A DNA stretch of 64,000 nt from Marinobacter sp. LV10R510-11A (GCF_900215155.1 NZ_LT907980.1:4092001-4156000), one strand, 5' to 3'; counted from the stretch's first letter, positions 9,408-19,547 are shown. Notes: generated by a model not told the origin, from the letters alone. Program-made: numbers and translations.

Positions 9408-9752
9408 ATGTCAGACAAATTTTTCTTCAAAGGCCGGCAGGATGCGCGCCAGCACCATACTACCCATGGCGGCTTCCAGACCAATGCCAGTCAAAAAAGC
9501 GGCAGCAAAAAATTCCCGTTGAAGCTTGTGGTAACCAGTGGAGCCCGCAAGCGCGAGATTGAAGCTCTGGTGGCAAAGGCTAACTTGCACGCGGATATCG
9601 CGCTCGATACTAACGAGGTCGCCGTTGAGTCAGTCGCAGAGCTTACGGCCATTCTGAATAAAGGCAGTACGATCACACAGGCAAAAGCGCCTTCCCGTAA
9701 TGATCCTTGCAGTTGCGGAAGTGGTCTCAAATTCAAGAAGTGCTGTGCCTGA
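9408..9752 (+). CDS. SWIM/SEC-C metal-binding motif protein, PBPRA1643 type
   Basis: A 114-residue cytosolic protein. The last 18 residues, RNDPCSCGSGLKFKKCCA, are a complete SEC-C zinc-binding motif as found at the end of SecA. The N-terminal part (KFFFKGRQDARQHHTTHGGF) matches a small family of stand-alone SEC-C proteins known in Vibrio, Photobacterium and Marinobacter. Function is not established. The next gene starts 19 bp later. Confidence 0.85.
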   Translation: MSDKFFFKGRQDARQHHTTHGGFQTNASQKSGSKKFPLKLVVTSGARKREIEALVAKANLHADIALDTNEVAVESVAELTAILNKGSTITQAKAPSRNDPCSCGSGLKFKKCCA

Positions 9753-9771
9753 TACCCAGAGAGGAGTACCC

Positions 9772-10203
9772 ATGCTTGTTTGTGGTGTTGAACTGAGCGG
9801 TAGCGATGCCGTGGTGTGTTTGTTGAATCTGGACACGGGGCAGTTCAGCCTGCCGGAGAGCAAGGTTCGCAAAATCACACTGAAGAAGAAACACACACGT
9901 GAAGACCTGCAGCAGTTTCAGGCGTCTTTTGCGGCGTTTTTAGCGGAACACAACGTAAAGAAAGTGGCAATTAAAGAGCGTATGCCCAAAGGCAAGTTTG
10001 CCGGTGGTGCCATCAGCTTCAAAATGGAAGCCGCTATTCAGTTGATGCCAGGGGTGGATGTTGAGGTTTGCCTACTCCCGCCTGCGACCATAAAATCCAC
10101 GCTGTCTGCCAAGCCGCTGCCTATTCCGTTTGCGCAGACTGGCTTGAAGGTGTTTCAGGAAACAGCGTTTGTTGCGGCTTATGCGGGGCATCTGGCGAGA
10201 TAG
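9772..10203 (+). CDS. DUF3010 family protein
   Basis: A 143-residue protein. It opens MLVCGVELSGSDAVVCLL and continues with a conserved KERMPKGKFAGGAISFKMEAAIQL stretch that is characteristic of DUF3010. The early Gly/Asp-rich strand resembles RNase H-like folds, but this is weak. The start at 9772 is chosen because GAGAGGAG lies 5-12 bp upstream; the frame is open further 5' but that part overlaps the SEC-C gene. Function unknown. Confidence 0.85.
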   Translation: MLVCGVELSGSDAVVCLLNLDTGQFSLPESKVRKITLKKKHTREDLQQFQASFAAFLAEHNVKKVAIKERMPKGKFAGGAISFKMEAAIQLMPGVDVEVCLLPPATIKSTLSAKPLPIPFAQTGLKVFQETAFVAAYAGHLAR

Positions 10204-10239
10204 CTGCGGGTGCTGCTCTTCGCCAGATGATCCAGGTTT

Positions 10240-10683
10240 TTACTGTGCGGTTGTCACGTACTTCAAAATCTCAACCACTTGCTCAGGAGTCTGCGCCCAC
10301 GCCATGGCGGATGCGTCTACTTCCTTTAATGGGTGAATAATGTCGTCGTTGTGCAAAGTGACATAGGGCGCACCCATAGCAGCACAGAAGCCGGCATCAA
10401 AGGCCGCGTTCCACTGCTTGTACTTGTCACCGAAGCGGATCACTGCCAGGTCGCACTGCTCCAGCAGCGTTTTGGTGCGAATGCTATTCACCTTGGATGA
10501 CTGGTGGTCGCGCCAGAATCCCACGTCCGGCTTGCCCAGCATATCGCCTGCGGCATCGCTGGCGTCGTGATTGGTCACCGGTGCGTTGAATTCCACAGGC
10601 AACCCAGCCGCTTCTGCCCCAGCCTGAATCTGCTCGCGCCAGTCAGTATGGATTTCGCCAGAGAGATAGACAGTCCAAATCAT
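10240..10683 (-). CDS. YtoQ family protein
   Basis: A 147-residue cytosolic protein. It opens MIWTVYLSGEIHTDWREQI and has the conserved block NHDASDAAGDMLG and FGDKYKQWNAAFDAGFCAA, which mark the YtoQ family. The fold resembles nucleoside 2-deoxyribosyltransferases, but catalysis has not been shown. It converges with the DUF3010 gene with 36 bp between stops. AGGAGAAC lies before the start. Confidence 0.85.
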   Translation of the reverse strand: MIWTVYLSGEIHTDWREQIQAGAEAAGLPVEFNAPVTNHDASDAAGDMLGKPDVGFWRDHQSSKVNSIRTKTLLEQCDLAVIRFGDKYKQWNAAFDAGFCAAMGAPYVTLHNDDIIHPLKEVDASAMAWAQTPEQVVEILKYVTTAQ

Positions 10684-10769
10684 GGAGTTCTCCTAAATAA
10701 CGTTGGTAGGGGAGGTTTGAACCTGCGAGACCCTACCATAGCTGGCGGATTTACAGAATCTCAGCTCGG

Positions 10770-11279
10770 TTAAGTGCTTTCGTTTTCCGCTGCTTTCGCC
10801 AATTCCGCTCGTGTTTTCAATCGCCCCTCTCTGCGAATTTCGGCATTCTCAAAACGTCGCTTTTGTGAGCTTGTTTCGGGTATCACCGCAGGAACATCTA
10901 CGGGCTTGTCGTTCTTGTCCAGGGCTACGAATGTGAAGAAGGCAGACAGAATATGGCGGGTTTCGCCGGTGTAGCTGTTCTCGGCTTCAACGCGAGCGCC
11001 GATTTCCATAGAGGACCCCCAGCTGCGATTTAGCGATAAGCTAAACAGCAAGGTGTCGTTGCCCTTAGCGGGGGCGCGAAAGTGAATGGAATCCACTGCT
11101 GCGGTCACGCATACGTGAGCGGAGTGACGTTCGGCAACCACCAGTGACAAGCGATCGCACTTTGCCATGATCATGCCGCCGAATACGGTGTCGTGGGCGT
11201 TCATGTCATTGGGGAAAACCTTGTAAACGTGCTTCTCAATGGCGGATGCGGATACGGGTTTCGAAGGCTTATCAGACAT
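10770..11279 (-). CDS. Acyl-CoA thioesterase, hotdog fold (YciA/BACH type)
   Basis: A 169-residue single-hotdog thioesterase that hydrolyses acyl-CoA to free acid and CoA. The central helix and catalytic Asp region is NDMNAHDTVFGGMIMAKCDRL, and the second conserved strand is AAVDSIHFRAPAKGNDTL. The start at 11279 is preferred: AAAGGA lies 5-10 bp upstream and MSDKPSK precedes the conserved core. An in-frame extension to 11378 would run into the cbpA promoter region. The C-terminal tail is charged and probably disordered. Confidence 0.88.
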   Translation of the reverse strand: MSDKPSKPVSASAIEKHVYKVFPNDMNAHDTVFGGMIMAKCDRLSLVVAERHSAHVCVTAAVDSIHFRAPAKGNDTLLFSLSLNRSWGSSMEIGARVEAENSYTGETRHILSAFFTFVALDKNDKPVDVPAVIPETSSQKRRFENAEIRREGRLKTRAELAKAAENEST

Positions 11280-11424
11280 ACAATCCTTTCTCTGCTTTGG
11301 TTTTAGGCTAAGGTTGCTTAAGGCTACTACATCTTTGAAAGCGCGGCGCTGAGCTTGTATTTCTAGCGTTCGCGCCAATCATATATAACCAGAGAACAAT
11401 CTTTGACCAGATGCGAGGAGTTCA

Positions 11425-12387
11425 ATGGACTTCAAAGATTATTACGCTGTACTCGGAGTGAGTGAAACTGCCTCTCCCGAGGAGATTAAAAAATCCTATA
11501 GGAAGCTGGCCCGAAAGTACCACCCGGATGTCAGTAAAGAGGATAACGCCGACGAGAAGTTCAAAGATCTTGGCGAGGCGTACGAGGTGCTGAAAGACCC
11601 GGAGAAGCGTGGCGAGTACGACCAACTGCGCAAACACGGCCCCGAGTCAGACGGCTCGTTCCAGCCGCCTCCCGGCTGGCAGAGCCAATCCGGGTTTGGT
11701 GGCGGCGGTTATACCGAGGCGGACTCCCGCCAATTCAGTGATTTTTTCGAACAAATGTTTGGCGGTGGTCGCGGCGCTGGTCATAGCGCCGGCGGTGGTT
11801 TTCGGCAGAATGTGCGCAGGCGTGGTGAAGATGTGCACGCCCGCTTGTCGCTGTTTTTGGAGGAAGTATTCCACGGCTCTGACAAGCAGGTTTCCTTTAC
11901 CGTACATGAGGCAGACGGGCAGGGCCGCATCGTTGCACGCCTGAAAACTCTGAAAGTTAAAATCCCCGCAGGTATGCGCGAAGGGCAGCATCTGCGCCTG
12001 AAAGGCCAAGGGTCGCCTGGTATGGGTGGTGGTGAGTCGGGGGATTTGTTGATTGAAATTGAGCTGGCACCTCACCCGTTGTTCAGTGTTGAAGGCCGGG
12101 ATGTTGTCGTTACTATTCCAATAACGCCTTGGGAGGCCGCATTGGGTGCGACTATCACTGTGCCCACAGTGGGCTCAAAGGTGAATGTGAAAGTGCCCAA
12201 GGGAACCTCTTCGGGCCGCAAGCTGCGTCTCAAGGGCAAAGGCTTGCCGGGCAAGCACCTGGGTGATCAGTTGGTTACCCTGCAAATAGCGGTGCCGGAG
12301 CAGCATTCCGAAGAGGCAGAAAAACTCTACGAACAGCTCGCCGAAGCCGAGAAAGCGTTCGATCCACGCAGCAAACTCCATCTGTGA
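11425..12387 (+). CDS. cbpA: DnaJ-class co-chaperone, curved DNA-binding protein CbpA
   Basis: A 320-residue J-domain protein. Residues 3-70 are the J domain with the HPD motif in [10 protein letters not shown] Gly/Phe-rich linker follows at about 75-125, then two beta-sandwich substrate-binding domains (about 125-310). There is no zinc-finger, which separates it from DnaJ. CbpA stimulates DnaK and binds curved DNA. A strong GAGGAG site precedes the start. The next gene is its modulator CbpM, which confirms the assignment. Confidence 0.95.
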   Translation: MDFKDYYAVLGVSETASPEEIKKSYRKLARKYHPDVSKEDNADEKFKDLGEAYEVLKDPEKRGEYDQLRKHGPESDGSFQPPPGWQSQSGFGGGGYTEADSRQFSDFFEQMFGGGRGAGHSAGGGFRQNVRRRGEDVHARLSLFLEEVFHGSDKQVSFTVHEADGQGRIVARLKTLKVKIPAGMREGQHLRLKGQGSPGMGGGESGDLLIEIELAPHPLFSVEGRDVVVTIPITPWEAALGATITVPTVGSKVNVKVPKGTSSGRKLRLKGKGLPGKHLGDQLVTLQIAVPEQHSEEAEKLYEQLAEAEKAFDPRSKLHL

Positions 12388-12402
12388 AGGGGAGAGTAAA
12401 GG

Positions 12403-12750
12403 ATGAGTGAGAAAGACAGTATTCTGACCGTTGAGGTGATGGACTCCGATGGCAGTACCTTCACCCTTCACGAGGTGTGTCTGCGCGGTGAGTGCCATGC
12501 AGAATTTGTAATCAAACTGGTGAGTTACGGTATTATTGCGCCTGTGGAGCCGGCAACCGAGGTTCGGCAGTGGATGTTCGATGTGGCCGCCCTTGCTCGG
12601 CTGAACAAGGCCTTGCGTTTGCAGCGAGACTTAAAGATGAACCTACCGGGGCTGGCCATGTCTTTGGAACTTCTGGACGAAGTGCAGGATATGCGAAAGG
12701 AAATGGAGCGAGTTAAACGCCAGTTACGGCAACTGACGGGGGAGTGGTAA
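12403..12750 (+). CDS. cbpM: Chaperone modulatory protein CbpM
   Basis: A 115-residue helical protein of the MerR-like CbpM family, which binds the CbpA J domain and inhibits both DnaK stimulation and DNA binding. Recognisable parts are LHEVCLRGECHAEFVIKLV and LARLNKALRLQRDL, followed by a C-terminal coiled-coil segment (MRKEMERVKRQLRQL). It starts 15 bp after cbpA with GGGGAGAGTAAAGG upstream, so the pair is one operon. Confidence 0.93.
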   Translation: MSEKDSILTVEVMDSDGSTFTLHEVCLRGECHAEFVIKLVSYGIIAPVEPATEVRQWMFDVAALARLNKALRLQRDLKMNLPGLAMSLELLDEVQDMRKEMERVKRQLRQLTGEW

Positions 12751-12771
12751 GCCTTTTTTGCAAAGCCTATT

Positions 12772-12945
12772 TTACTGATTTTCGTCGAGTGCCCTGATCT
12801 CGACGTAAATCTTTTCCGCCTCTTCCATTAGGGTTCCGTGGCTCCTTAAATCCCCATTGCGCTGCGCATGCAGCGCTTTTTCCAGTTTGGCTTCGTACGC
12901 TTTCTGCAGCTTTTTTCTCGGATTACCCTTCAGAAATCCCAACAT
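12772..12945 (-). CDS. Small DUF6435-like protein (57 aa)
   Basis: A short gene found by translating the minus strand between cbpM and the next plus-strand gene. The product begins MLGFLKGNPRKKLQKAYE and continues KALHAQRNGDLRSHGTLMEEAEKIY, a charged helical hairpin that matches small DUF6435 proteins (M-x-G-F-x-K-x-N-P-x-K-K-L start and A-Q-R-N-G-D core). GAGGCGG lies 6-12 bp upstream of the ATG at 12943-12945. Function unknown. It converges on cbpM with 21 bp between stops. Confidence 0.75.
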   Translation of the reverse strand: MLGFLKGNPRKKLQKAYEAKLEKALHAQRNGDLRSHGTLMEEAEKIYVEIRALDENQ

Positions 12946-13155
12946 GTTTCCGCCTCGATTTACGTCTGTGTTCAGGATTTTACGCTTGTTCTGTCTGAAA
13001 GTTCACAAAACAAACGCACTCTTTGCGGGACAAAAACGGTAAATGGGTTTAACTTCCCTTGGCATGAGTCGTTCAGAACAAGTGTCAGTGTTTTCTATTT
13101 TGAGGAACCACCTTTTACAGAAGCACCCCAGCCCAGCTCTAAAAGAGAGATCATC

Positions 13156-13557
13156 GTGAACTCCAGCAGCCAGCCCAAATTTGTGTACCGTTGGGAACCT
13201 ACCGAACTCACAAACACCATATTGTCTGCTCCCAGCCGTGAAGTCGTGAGCCATTGGATCAGTGCCATGGCATTTCTTGATGAGAATCTGCATCCGGTTC
13301 TACTAGCGGTAAGCCACCAGAGCGAGCCCACCTTCAACCAGCTTGTACAGGCTGTGAACCCGGGACTTACTCCCCCCGTGGTTCTCAATGAGCTGTTGCA
13401 CAAAGGCATTGTAGAGCAGTTAGATAGCGGCCACGTACTGCTCAGGCGATGCTCCTATGTGCACGACGTTCCGAGTTTTGAGACTTCACCTAAGGTAAGG
13501 CGCCAAACGCATAGCCCTGGCCGAAGTGTAGGAAGGCGACAGAGCGATGAAACCTGA
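13156..13557 (+). CDS. Hypothetical protein, possibly a shortened DUF6502-type protein
   Basis: A 133-residue product starting at GTG 13156 with AAAAGAGAGA upstream. The central part (REVVSHWISAMAFLDENLHP, then VVLNELLHKGIVEQLDSG and LLRRCSYV) resembles the C-terminal half of DUF6502 proteins, which are normally about twice as long and have an N-terminal helix-turn-helix. If that resemblance is right, this is an N-terminally truncated member. The frame is open further upstream to 12868, but that portion overlaps the opposite-strand DUF6435-like gene and looks non-coding. Assignment is tentative. Confidence 0.5.
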   Translation: MNSSSQPKFVYRWEPTELTNTILSAPSREVVSHWISAMAFLDENLHPVLLAVSHQSEPTFNQLVQAVNPGLTPPVVLNELLHKGIVEQLDSGHVLLRRCSYVHDVPSFETSPKVRRQTHSPGRSVGRRQSDET

Positions 13558-13782
13558 GATAACTATCGCTTTCTTTGAAGCGCTCACGGACTCGCATCAG
13601 CCCCGAGCAATAAAACCGTGGCACTCCACATCCTCTGTCTACCTTTAAAGATCCGCAACAAAACCCTACATAAAGAAGCTCCTCTTTCTCGCTTGTTTTG
13701 CTACAACTGTGGCTAGCCCCATCGTAGAGGGTAAATAAACAAATACCCTAAATGCTTGAGTAAACGTGATAGCGGAGTTCAT

Positions 13783-15489
13783 ATGGCCTCTCGTTTCCTA
13801 AAAAGTTTGATTTCCAGCAGGCTATTTCGACCTGTCTTTTTGGTTTTGATTGTCGCGGGGCTGGCACAGGTTGTGTTCAGCCAGTGGCTAATCTCCGAAC
13901 AGGTTGATCGCTTGGTAAATACCGCCGGCTCAGCGCTTGAAGCGAGCAGTGCTAAGCTCAGCGACTCGTTTGAAACAACCCGGGACGATGTTCGTTTGCG
14001 GTTGGAAGCCATGCGGGAGGAAAGCACTGGCGAACTGGCTAATGAACTTACGCGCCAGCAAACCGATCAGCAGGAACGAATTGCAGAGAATGTGCGCAGC
14101 GCGGTTATGGCTGAAACACAGGGGTTGGCAGAGGTGCTGGCGGCGGTTGCGGCGCCGCTAATTTGGGACAGAGATATCCCGCGGTTGACCGGTTTGGTGG
14201 AGCTGGCAGACGCCAGAGATTCAGTGCTGTTTGCTGTGTATTTCGATCAGTATGGTGAGCGCATGACTCGGTACGTTGACCGCACTGATGAGCGCGTGGT
14301 CAAACTAATGGAGCAGGGTGAGGGCCGTGGTGCGGCCAACCGTGTGCTGGATGCGGCAAGCCGTGACCCGAATATTGTCATCATAACCGCAGACATAAAG
14401 CCAAAAGGCTCCGCTATCGGGCAGTTGAAACTTGGGTTGTCATTGGAAGGGATTAACCGCGATCTGGTTCAGTTGAAAGAAGAGTTCAGCGCGACTCTGG
14501 CGGGCACTATCGATGCGTCAGGGCAGAGGCTTGAAACTGAAACCGATCAAGTTAATCAGCGGCTTCAACAGCAGCTTTCGGCCATGGGGGCAGACACGCA
14601 ATCGAGCATTAGCGACACGGTGGACGCCCTTCGGCAGGAGGCATCGGGCCTTTCGTCCAGCCTCACCGTGGTTGCTGTGAGTTCCATGGTTATTCTCTTA
14701 ATTCTGATGGCTGCTGTGCTTGGGGGTGGGGTGTTGCCCCGTATTCTGCGCCTGAACTCGGCTATTCGTGGTATCGCGGATGGTGAGGCCGATCTAACCC
14801 GCCGCGTGAACCTGAAGGGCAACGACGAACTGACCGAAATGGCCCGAGGTGTTAACCAGTTTATCGCCCGCATTCAAGGGCTGGTATCTGATGTTAAAAG
14901 TTCTGCAGAATCTGCAGTCGGGCAGGCGCAGGCTCAGGGAGAGGTCAGCACGCTCAACACCCAAAGCACAGAGATTACATCCGTGCTGTCAGTGATTGGC
15001 GCCATTGCTCAGCAGACGAACCTTCTAGCCCTTAATGCGGCCATTGAGGCCGCGAGGGCGGGGGAGTCTGGTCGTGGCTTTGCGGTTGTTGCCGATGAGG
15101 TAAGAACCTTGGCGAGCCGAACCCAGCAATCCACCACAGAAATTGAAGCCATCATTGCGAAGTTGCAGCAGGGCAGCAAGCAGGCTGTATCGGTGATCGC
15201 TGAAGTGTCTGAGCAGGTTACGGAATCGTCTGCGGAGTTCCGCCGGGCGGATGAGCATTTCGATCAGATCAATCAGTTGCTCAATAGTTTGCAGGAGCAA
15301 GCCCTGAGTATTTCGTCTGTTGCGGAGCGCGAAGGCCAGCAGGCAGGCAAACTCAGCGTCAGCATTGAGCATATTGCCCGCTCATCTTCGACCACTGTTG
15401 AAGCGATTCAGCGCTCTGACTATGCCAGCTCGAAAATCAGCGAGCTGCTTGCGGCACTTCAAGCCAAGGCATCCCAATTCCGCGTGTGA
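13783..15489 (+). CDS. Methyl-accepting chemotaxis protein with a shortened signalling domain
   Basis: A 568-residue chemoreceptor: a first transmembrane helix at about residues 10-32, a long periplasmic region with coiled-coil ends, a second transmembrane helix (about 300-325), a HAMP domain, and the cytoplasmic hairpin whose tip reads [19 protein letters not shown]. The tip occurs only about 45 residues after HAMP, but about 135 residues follow it. The descending helix therefore lacks roughly 70-90 residues including the first methylation region, and the junction [15 protein letters not shown] looks like an in-frame deletion. ATG 13783 with CGGAG upstream is preferred to TTG 13756. Confidence 0.88.
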   Translation: MASRFLKSLISSRLFRPVFLVLIVAGLAQVVFSQWLISEQVDRLVNTAGSALEASSAKLSDSFETTRDDVRLRLEAMREESTGELANELTRQQTDQQERIAENVRSAVMAETQGLAEVLAAVAAPLIWDRDIPRLTGLVELADARDSVLFAVYFDQYGERMTRYVDRTDERVVKLMEQGEGRGAANRVLDAASRDPNIVIITADIKPKGSAIGQLKLGLSLEGINRDLVQLKEEFSATLAGTIDASGQRLETETDQVNQRLQQQLSAMGADTQSSISDTVDALRQEASGLSSSLTVVAVSSMVILLILMAAVLGGGVLPRILRLNSAIRGIADGEADLTRRVNLKGNDELTEMARGVNQFIARIQGLVSDVKSSAESAVGQAQAQGEVSTLNTQSTEITSVLSVIGAIAQQTNLLALNAAIEAARAGESGRGFAVVADEVRTLASRTQQSTTEIEAIIAKLQQGSKQAVSVIAEVSEQVTESSAEFRRADEHFDQINQLLNSLQEQALSISSVAEREGQQAGKLSVSIEHIARSSSTTVEAIQRSDYASSKISELLAALQAKASQFRV

Positions 15490-15526
15490 CGGGACGGGAG
15501 GCCTTGGTGTAGCGCGCTGTGTTTGT

Positions 15527-16492
15527 TTAACCGCAGATACGCCCCCGTGCGTCTGCATATTCCTGCTTGAGCCGCGACACCAGAGCCTGAACACTGACTA
15601 CGTCGTTGATCTGGCTGACACCTTGGCCAGCTGACCATACCGTTTTCCAAGCTTTGGCTTCTTCATCCATCGGTTTGAGCTTTTCACCGTAATTGATCTC
15701 ACCGGCTTGGTTTAATTTGTCCATAGGGAAGCCTGCGGCCTCCAAGCTTTGCCGCATGAAGCTGGCAGGTATGCCTGAAACCGCCGGGGTATGAATGATA
15801 TCGCCGGATACAGACTCAATAATCATATTGCGGTAGGCATCTTCCGCTCTGGATTCCGTGGTGTTGATGAAGCGTGTGCCCATGTAGGCCAAATCTGCGC
15901 CAACTGCCTGCGCAGCAAGCAGATCTTCGCCGTGGGAAAGCCCGCCTGCCAGTAAAATAGTGCCCTTAAACACTTCGCGAATTTCGTGAACCAGCACAAA
16001 CGGATTGGTGGTGCCCGCATGGCCACCGGCGCCGGCTGCAACCGCGATAATGCCGTCTACGCCTGCCTCGGCTGCTTTACGGGCGTGCTTCTGGTTGGTT
16101 ACATCGTGGAATACTACACCGCCATAGCTGTGAACGGCCTCTACCACCTGGCTTGCAGCGCCCAGTGATGTGATGATGATGGGCACTTGGTGTTTTACGC
16201 ACAGCTCCAAATCAGCCTGCCAGCGCGGGTTGGAGCGATGTACGATAAGGTTGACGGCGTAGGGGGCGATGTTGGCTTCGGGGTTTTCTTCTTTCAGCTT
16301 CCTGAGACCCTCAGTCATCTGAATCAGCCACTCTTCAAACTCGTCGCTCGTGCGCTGGTTGAGAGCGGGAAAGCTGCCAACTATGCCTTCCCGGCAGCAC
16401 GCAAGCGCCAGTTCGGGGCCGGATATCAGGAACATGGGGGCTGCGATAAGGGGTAAGTTGAGGGAATCTGTGCGAAAAGCGGGAAGTGACAT
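15527..16492 (-). CDS. NAD(P)H-dependent flavin oxidoreductase / nitronate monooxygenase
   Basis: A 321-residue FMN-dependent TIM-barrel enzyme of the 2-nitropropane dioxygenase family. The FMN phosphate loop is seen in VDGIIAVAAGAGGHAGT, and the barrel strand AGGLSHGEDLLAAQAVGADLAYMGTRF is the family signature. The N-terminus LPLIAAPMFLISGPELALA is typical. Such enzymes oxidise alkyl nitronates; some members are quinone or enoyl reductases, so substrate is not certain. It converges on the chemoreceptor gene with 37 bp between stops. Confidence 0.9.
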   Translation of the reverse strand: MSLPAFRTDSLNLPLIAAPMFLISGPELALACCREGIVGSFPALNQRTSDEFEEWLIQMTEGLRKLKEENPEANIAPYAVNLIVHRSNPRWQADLELCVKHQVPIIITSLGAASQVVEAVHSYGGVVFHDVTNQKHARKAAEAGVDGIIAVAAGAGGHAGTTNPFVLVHEIREVFKGTILLAGGLSHGEDLLAAQAVGADLAYMGTRFINTTESRAEDAYRNMIIESVSGDIIHTPAVSGIPASFMRQSLEAAGFPMDKLNQAGEINYGEKLKPMDEEAKAWKTVWSAGQGVSQINDVVSVQALVSRLKQEYADARGRICG

Positions 16493-16622
16493 GAGATCGC
16501 CTTCATTTGTATTGGAAATTTTGTAGGATATAAAGGATCTTAGCTTGCCTGAGCGATCGTGGGAATGATCGCCGGATAGACAAACACCGAGTTACCTCTC
16601 GAAAACAACAAAGGAGTACACA

Positions 16623-17360
16623 ATGGGTGAAGCTAAACGTCGTAAGCAAACTGGCGCACCACCGCCGCCGCCTCCGAAGGCCAGCTCACGAAAGCCGTTG
16701 GTTATAGGCGTAAGCGTGCTGGTTTTGGCTGCCATTGTTCTGGGTGTCTTTTTCCTGACCGCATCGCCTAAGCCGACGTCGGATGCGTTACCGGTTGCTG
16801 CACCTAATGCGGAAGCCTTTCCAGCGGAGCTGGATCAGTATGGCGTTTCGGTGGGCGCTGAAGACGCGCCGGTTGTTGTGCGGGAGTTTGCGGATTTCCA
16901 GTGCCCGGCCTGCGGCATGTTCGCGGAGGCCAGCAAGCGCCTGAAACAGGAATATGTGGAGGCAGGGCAGGTTCGCTTTGTGTATTTTGACCTGCCATTG
17001 CGGCAGCACCAGAATGCCTTTCCGGCGGCCCAGGCTGCTCGCTGCGCTGGCGACCAAGGGGCTTACTGGAAAATGCACGAACGCCTCTACGATTCGCAGT
17101 ATGAATGGAGTGGTTCGAACGACCCTATTGCCACCTTTACGCGTTATGGCAACGATTTAGGCTTGGAAGAGCGCCGCTTTCGCCTGTGTATGACAAGCGA
17201 GCTGCATCGGGAAGCCGTTGAAGAAAGCCGTCGTGTTGCCATGCGGTTGCAGGTGACCAGCACGCCAACGGTACTGGTGGATAACATTCGCCTTACTCGG
17301 CCGGGTTGGGGGCAGCTTTCAGCTCTTGTGAAGCGGGAGCTTTCTAGCACTAACAAATAA
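16623..17360 (+). CDS. Membrane-anchored DsbA-like thiol:disulfide protein
   Basis: A 245-residue protein. It opens [11 protein letters not shown] followed by a poly-proline run, one transmembrane helix (about residues 27-48), and a periplasmic thioredoxin-fold domain. The active site is CPAC within [11 protein letters not shown], and the cis-Pro loop is TSTPTVLV. The helical insert of DsbA/DsbG proteins lies between them. It probably acts as a disulfide oxidoreductase facing the periplasm. A single-copy AAGGAG is placed 7-12 bp upstream of the start. No DsbB partner is adjacent. Confidence 0.9.
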   Translation: MGEAKRRKQTGAPPPPPPKASSRKPLVIGVSVLVLAAIVLGVFFLTASPKPTSDALPVAAPNAEAFPAELDQYGVSVGAEDAPVVVREFADFQCPACGMFAEASKRLKQEYVEAGQVRFVYFDLPLRQHQNAFPAAQAARCAGDQGAYWKMHERLYDSQYEWSGSNDPIATFTRYGNDLGLEERRFRLCMTSELHREAVEESRRVAMRLQVTSTPTVLVDNIRLTRPGWGQLSALVKRELSSTNK

Positions 17361-17499
17361 GTATTTGATTCTGGCCTCGGTCAGTCCTGACTTGAACATA
17401 AGCCAGAGTGGGTTAAAATCTGCACCCTCTCTGGTTTATACCTTCCAGATAACCAAACCCATGCTCCGGATTTACGATCCGGCCCGCAGGAGACCCCCC

Positions 17500-18525
17500 A
17501 TGAGCAACAACGTTGTTGTCTGTGCGCTTTATAAGTTCGCCGTTCTGAATGATTACAAAACCCTTCGTCAGCCACTGCTGGATACCATGCTGACCAACGG
17601 TGTGCATGGCACCCTGTTGCTGGCCCGTGAAGGCATTAACGGCACAATTGCCGGAAGCCGCAGCGGTATTGATGCGGTACAGGCCTGGCTGGCCAACGAT
17701 GAGCGCTTTAAGGGTATTGATTACAAAGAATCCTTCGTAGATAGCCAGCCGTTCAAACGCACCAAGGTGAAGCTCAAGAAAGAGATCGTCACCATGGGCG
17801 TTGATGGCATAGATCCGAAGCGCATTGTGGGCACATACGTAGAGCCGACCGAGTGGAACGATTTGATTTCGGATCCGGACGTTCTACTTGTAGATACTCG
17901 CAATCAGTACGAAGTGGAAATTGGCACCTTCACGCACGCCGTTAATCCTGCCACGGATACGTTTCGAGAGTTTCCAGAGTATGTAAAGCAGAACCTTGAC
18001 CCGGCAAAACATAAAAAAATTGCCATGTTCTGTACCGGTGGTATTCGGTGTGAAAAATCCACGGCGTACTTGAGAGAGCAGGGGTTTGAGGAGGTTTATC
18101 ATCTTAAGGGCGGCATTCTGAAATACCTGGAGGAGGTGCCTGAAGAGCAAAGCCTCTGGAAAGGTGAATGTTTTGTATTTGACGACCGGGTTACCGTCAA
18201 TCATCGTTTGGAGCGCGGCGGTTATGACCAGTGCCATGCTTGCCGTCGTCCGATTACGGAGGTTGATAAGCAACACTCTGGCTATCAAAAGGGGGTCAGC
18301 TGCCACCGGTGCATTGCCTCTCTGAGCGATGAGCAGAAGGCGCGTTTTGCCGAGCGGGAGCATCAGATGCGCCTGGCAGAGGCCCGTGGAGAGTCCCATG
18401 TGGGCGGTGAGGTTGCGCGTAACATTGCTGAGCGCAAAGCGCGCAAGAAGTCAGAACGTGAGCGCCATGCCGAAAAAAGCCTGAAAGGCGAGCGTCAGAA
18501 CGCGAGCACTCATTCCTTGCCTTGA
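17500..18525 (+). CDS. trhO: tRNA uridine(34) hydroxylase TrhO (YceA), rhodanese family
   Basis: A 341-residue cytosolic enzyme that hydroxylates uridine 34 of tRNAs, the first step towards 5-methoxyuridine and cmo5U. An N-terminal ferredoxin-like domain (YKFAVLNDY to GINGTIAGS) precedes a rhodanese domain whose active-site loop is [17 protein letters not shown]-terminal zinc-type cluster HACRRP and CHRCI follows, then a lysine/arginine-rich tail. The start at 17500 has CAGGAG 7 bp upstream; the longer open frame from 17365 overlaps the intergenic region. Confidence 0.93.
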   Translation: MSNNVVVCALYKFAVLNDYKTLRQPLLDTMLTNGVHGTLLLAREGINGTIAGSRSGIDAVQAWLANDERFKGIDYKESFVDSQPFKRTKVKLKKEIVTMGVDGIDPKRIVGTYVEPTEWNDLISDPDVLLVDTRNQYEVEIGTFTHAVNPATDTFREFPEYVKQNLDPAKHKKIAMFCTGGIRCEKSTAYLREQGFEEVYHLKGGILKYLEEVPEEQSLWKGECFVFDDRVTVNHRLERGGYDQCHACRRPITEVDKQHSGYQKGVSCHRCIASLSDEQKARFAEREHQMRLAEARGESHVGGEVARNIAERKARKKSERERHAEKSLKGERQNASTHSLP

Positions 18526-18599
18526 TCTGTCGGCCGGTGCAGACGTGGAGAAGGAAACCATCACACTGGTTTGCGGCTTCTGAGCCCTAAGCCAGGGCC

Positions 18600-19547
18600 T
18601 TAAACCTTGTTCCTGAGCCCTAGCTCGTCTGGATAGGGGCTCAGGTACTGTTGCAGACGCAGGTAGTCAGCTGGCTCCCTGCGCTGTGCCATTCTCAGCA
18701 ACGTCATGGGAACAATGAGCGGCACCTCGCCGCGGCCATACGCTTCAATTTGTTCAATCAAAACCTTGCGATCCTCGCCTTCCATGGCATCCCGCAGATA
18801 CCCCATAAGGTGTTGCATCACGTTGATATGTGAGCCGCGACTTACTTTCTTGGTCATGGCATCCATAAACGCCTGAATGTAACGGCTCGCGATGGTTTCC
18901 AGTGCGTCTGATTTCAGGTCGCTCAACATGGGGCCAAGCTGCCGGTAAATCTTCTCCGAGTGCGCTAGCAATTGGAACTTGTGCCGAGTGTGAAAGCCGA
19001 TCAGCGCCTTTGCACAAAGGTGCTCACCGGCGACGTTCTGCATCCAGTCGTCATAGGCAAATACCCGCTCGATGAAGTTCTCCCTGAGCGTGTCATCGTT
19101 TAGCCGACCTTCTTCTTCAACCGGCATAAGCGGGTAAGTGCGCATCAGTGCCTCGGCAAACATTCCCTGTCCGTCACGCCGCACTACTTGCCCCTCGGGG
19201 TTGTGGACTTTGATACGTTCCATGCCGCAGCTAGGGGATTTGGCCATCAGAATATAGCCGCGCAGATCGGCGAGATCGGGCAAAGCTCGATCTGTGAATG
19301 CCTGCATGGCGTCTGTGTGGTCGGCTGAGCCCTTCGTCTCTAGCAGTCGCATGCCATCCGGGTATTCGCGCAAATGAATGGCAGGGCGAGGTACACCCAA
19401 ACCGGCTTCCAGCTCTGGACAGATGGAGCGGAAATCAAAATGCTGTGATAGTACCTGAGTGCAGTAACGGGAGTGTTTGTGGCCGCCATCATGGCGAACT
19501 TCTTTGCCTAGCAGACACGTGCTGATCCCCACAGGAATGCCGCTCAT
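18600..19547 (-). CDS. DUF523 and DUF1722 domain protein (YbgA type)
   Basis: A 315-residue two-domain protein. Residues 1-150 are DUF523, with the paired-cysteine motif ISTCLLGKEVRHDGGHK and the later KSPSCGMERIKV. Residues 185-305 are DUF1722 (GFHTRHKFQLLAHSEKIYRQLG). Function is not firmly known; fusions of this kind are common next to photolyase genes, but no photolyase is present here. Its start overlaps the stop of the upstream gene by ATGA (19544-19547), so it is the last gene of a three-gene operon. Confidence 0.9.
   Translation of the reverse strand: MSGIPVGISTCLLGKEVRHDGGHKHSRYCTQVLSQHFDFRSICPELEAGLGVPRPAIHLREYPDGMRLLETKGSADHTDAMQAFTDRALPDLADLRGYILMAKSPSCGMERIKVHNPEGQVVRRDGQGMFAEALMRTYPLMPVEEEGRLNDDTLRENFIERVFAYDDWMQNVAGEHLCAKALIGFHTRHKFQLLAHSEKIYRQLGPMLSDLKSDALETIASRYIQAFMDAMTKKVSRGSHINVMQHLMGYLRDAMEGEDRKVLIEQIEAYGRGEVPLIVPMTLLRMAQRREPADYLRLQQYLSPYPDELGLRNKV

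Noticed and set aside
10191..10226. Terminator after the DUF3010 gene (CTGGCGA and TCGCCAG arms)
   Set aside because: The arms are 7 bp with a 20-base loop, one arm lies in the coding region, and the T tract is displaced. Too weak to call.
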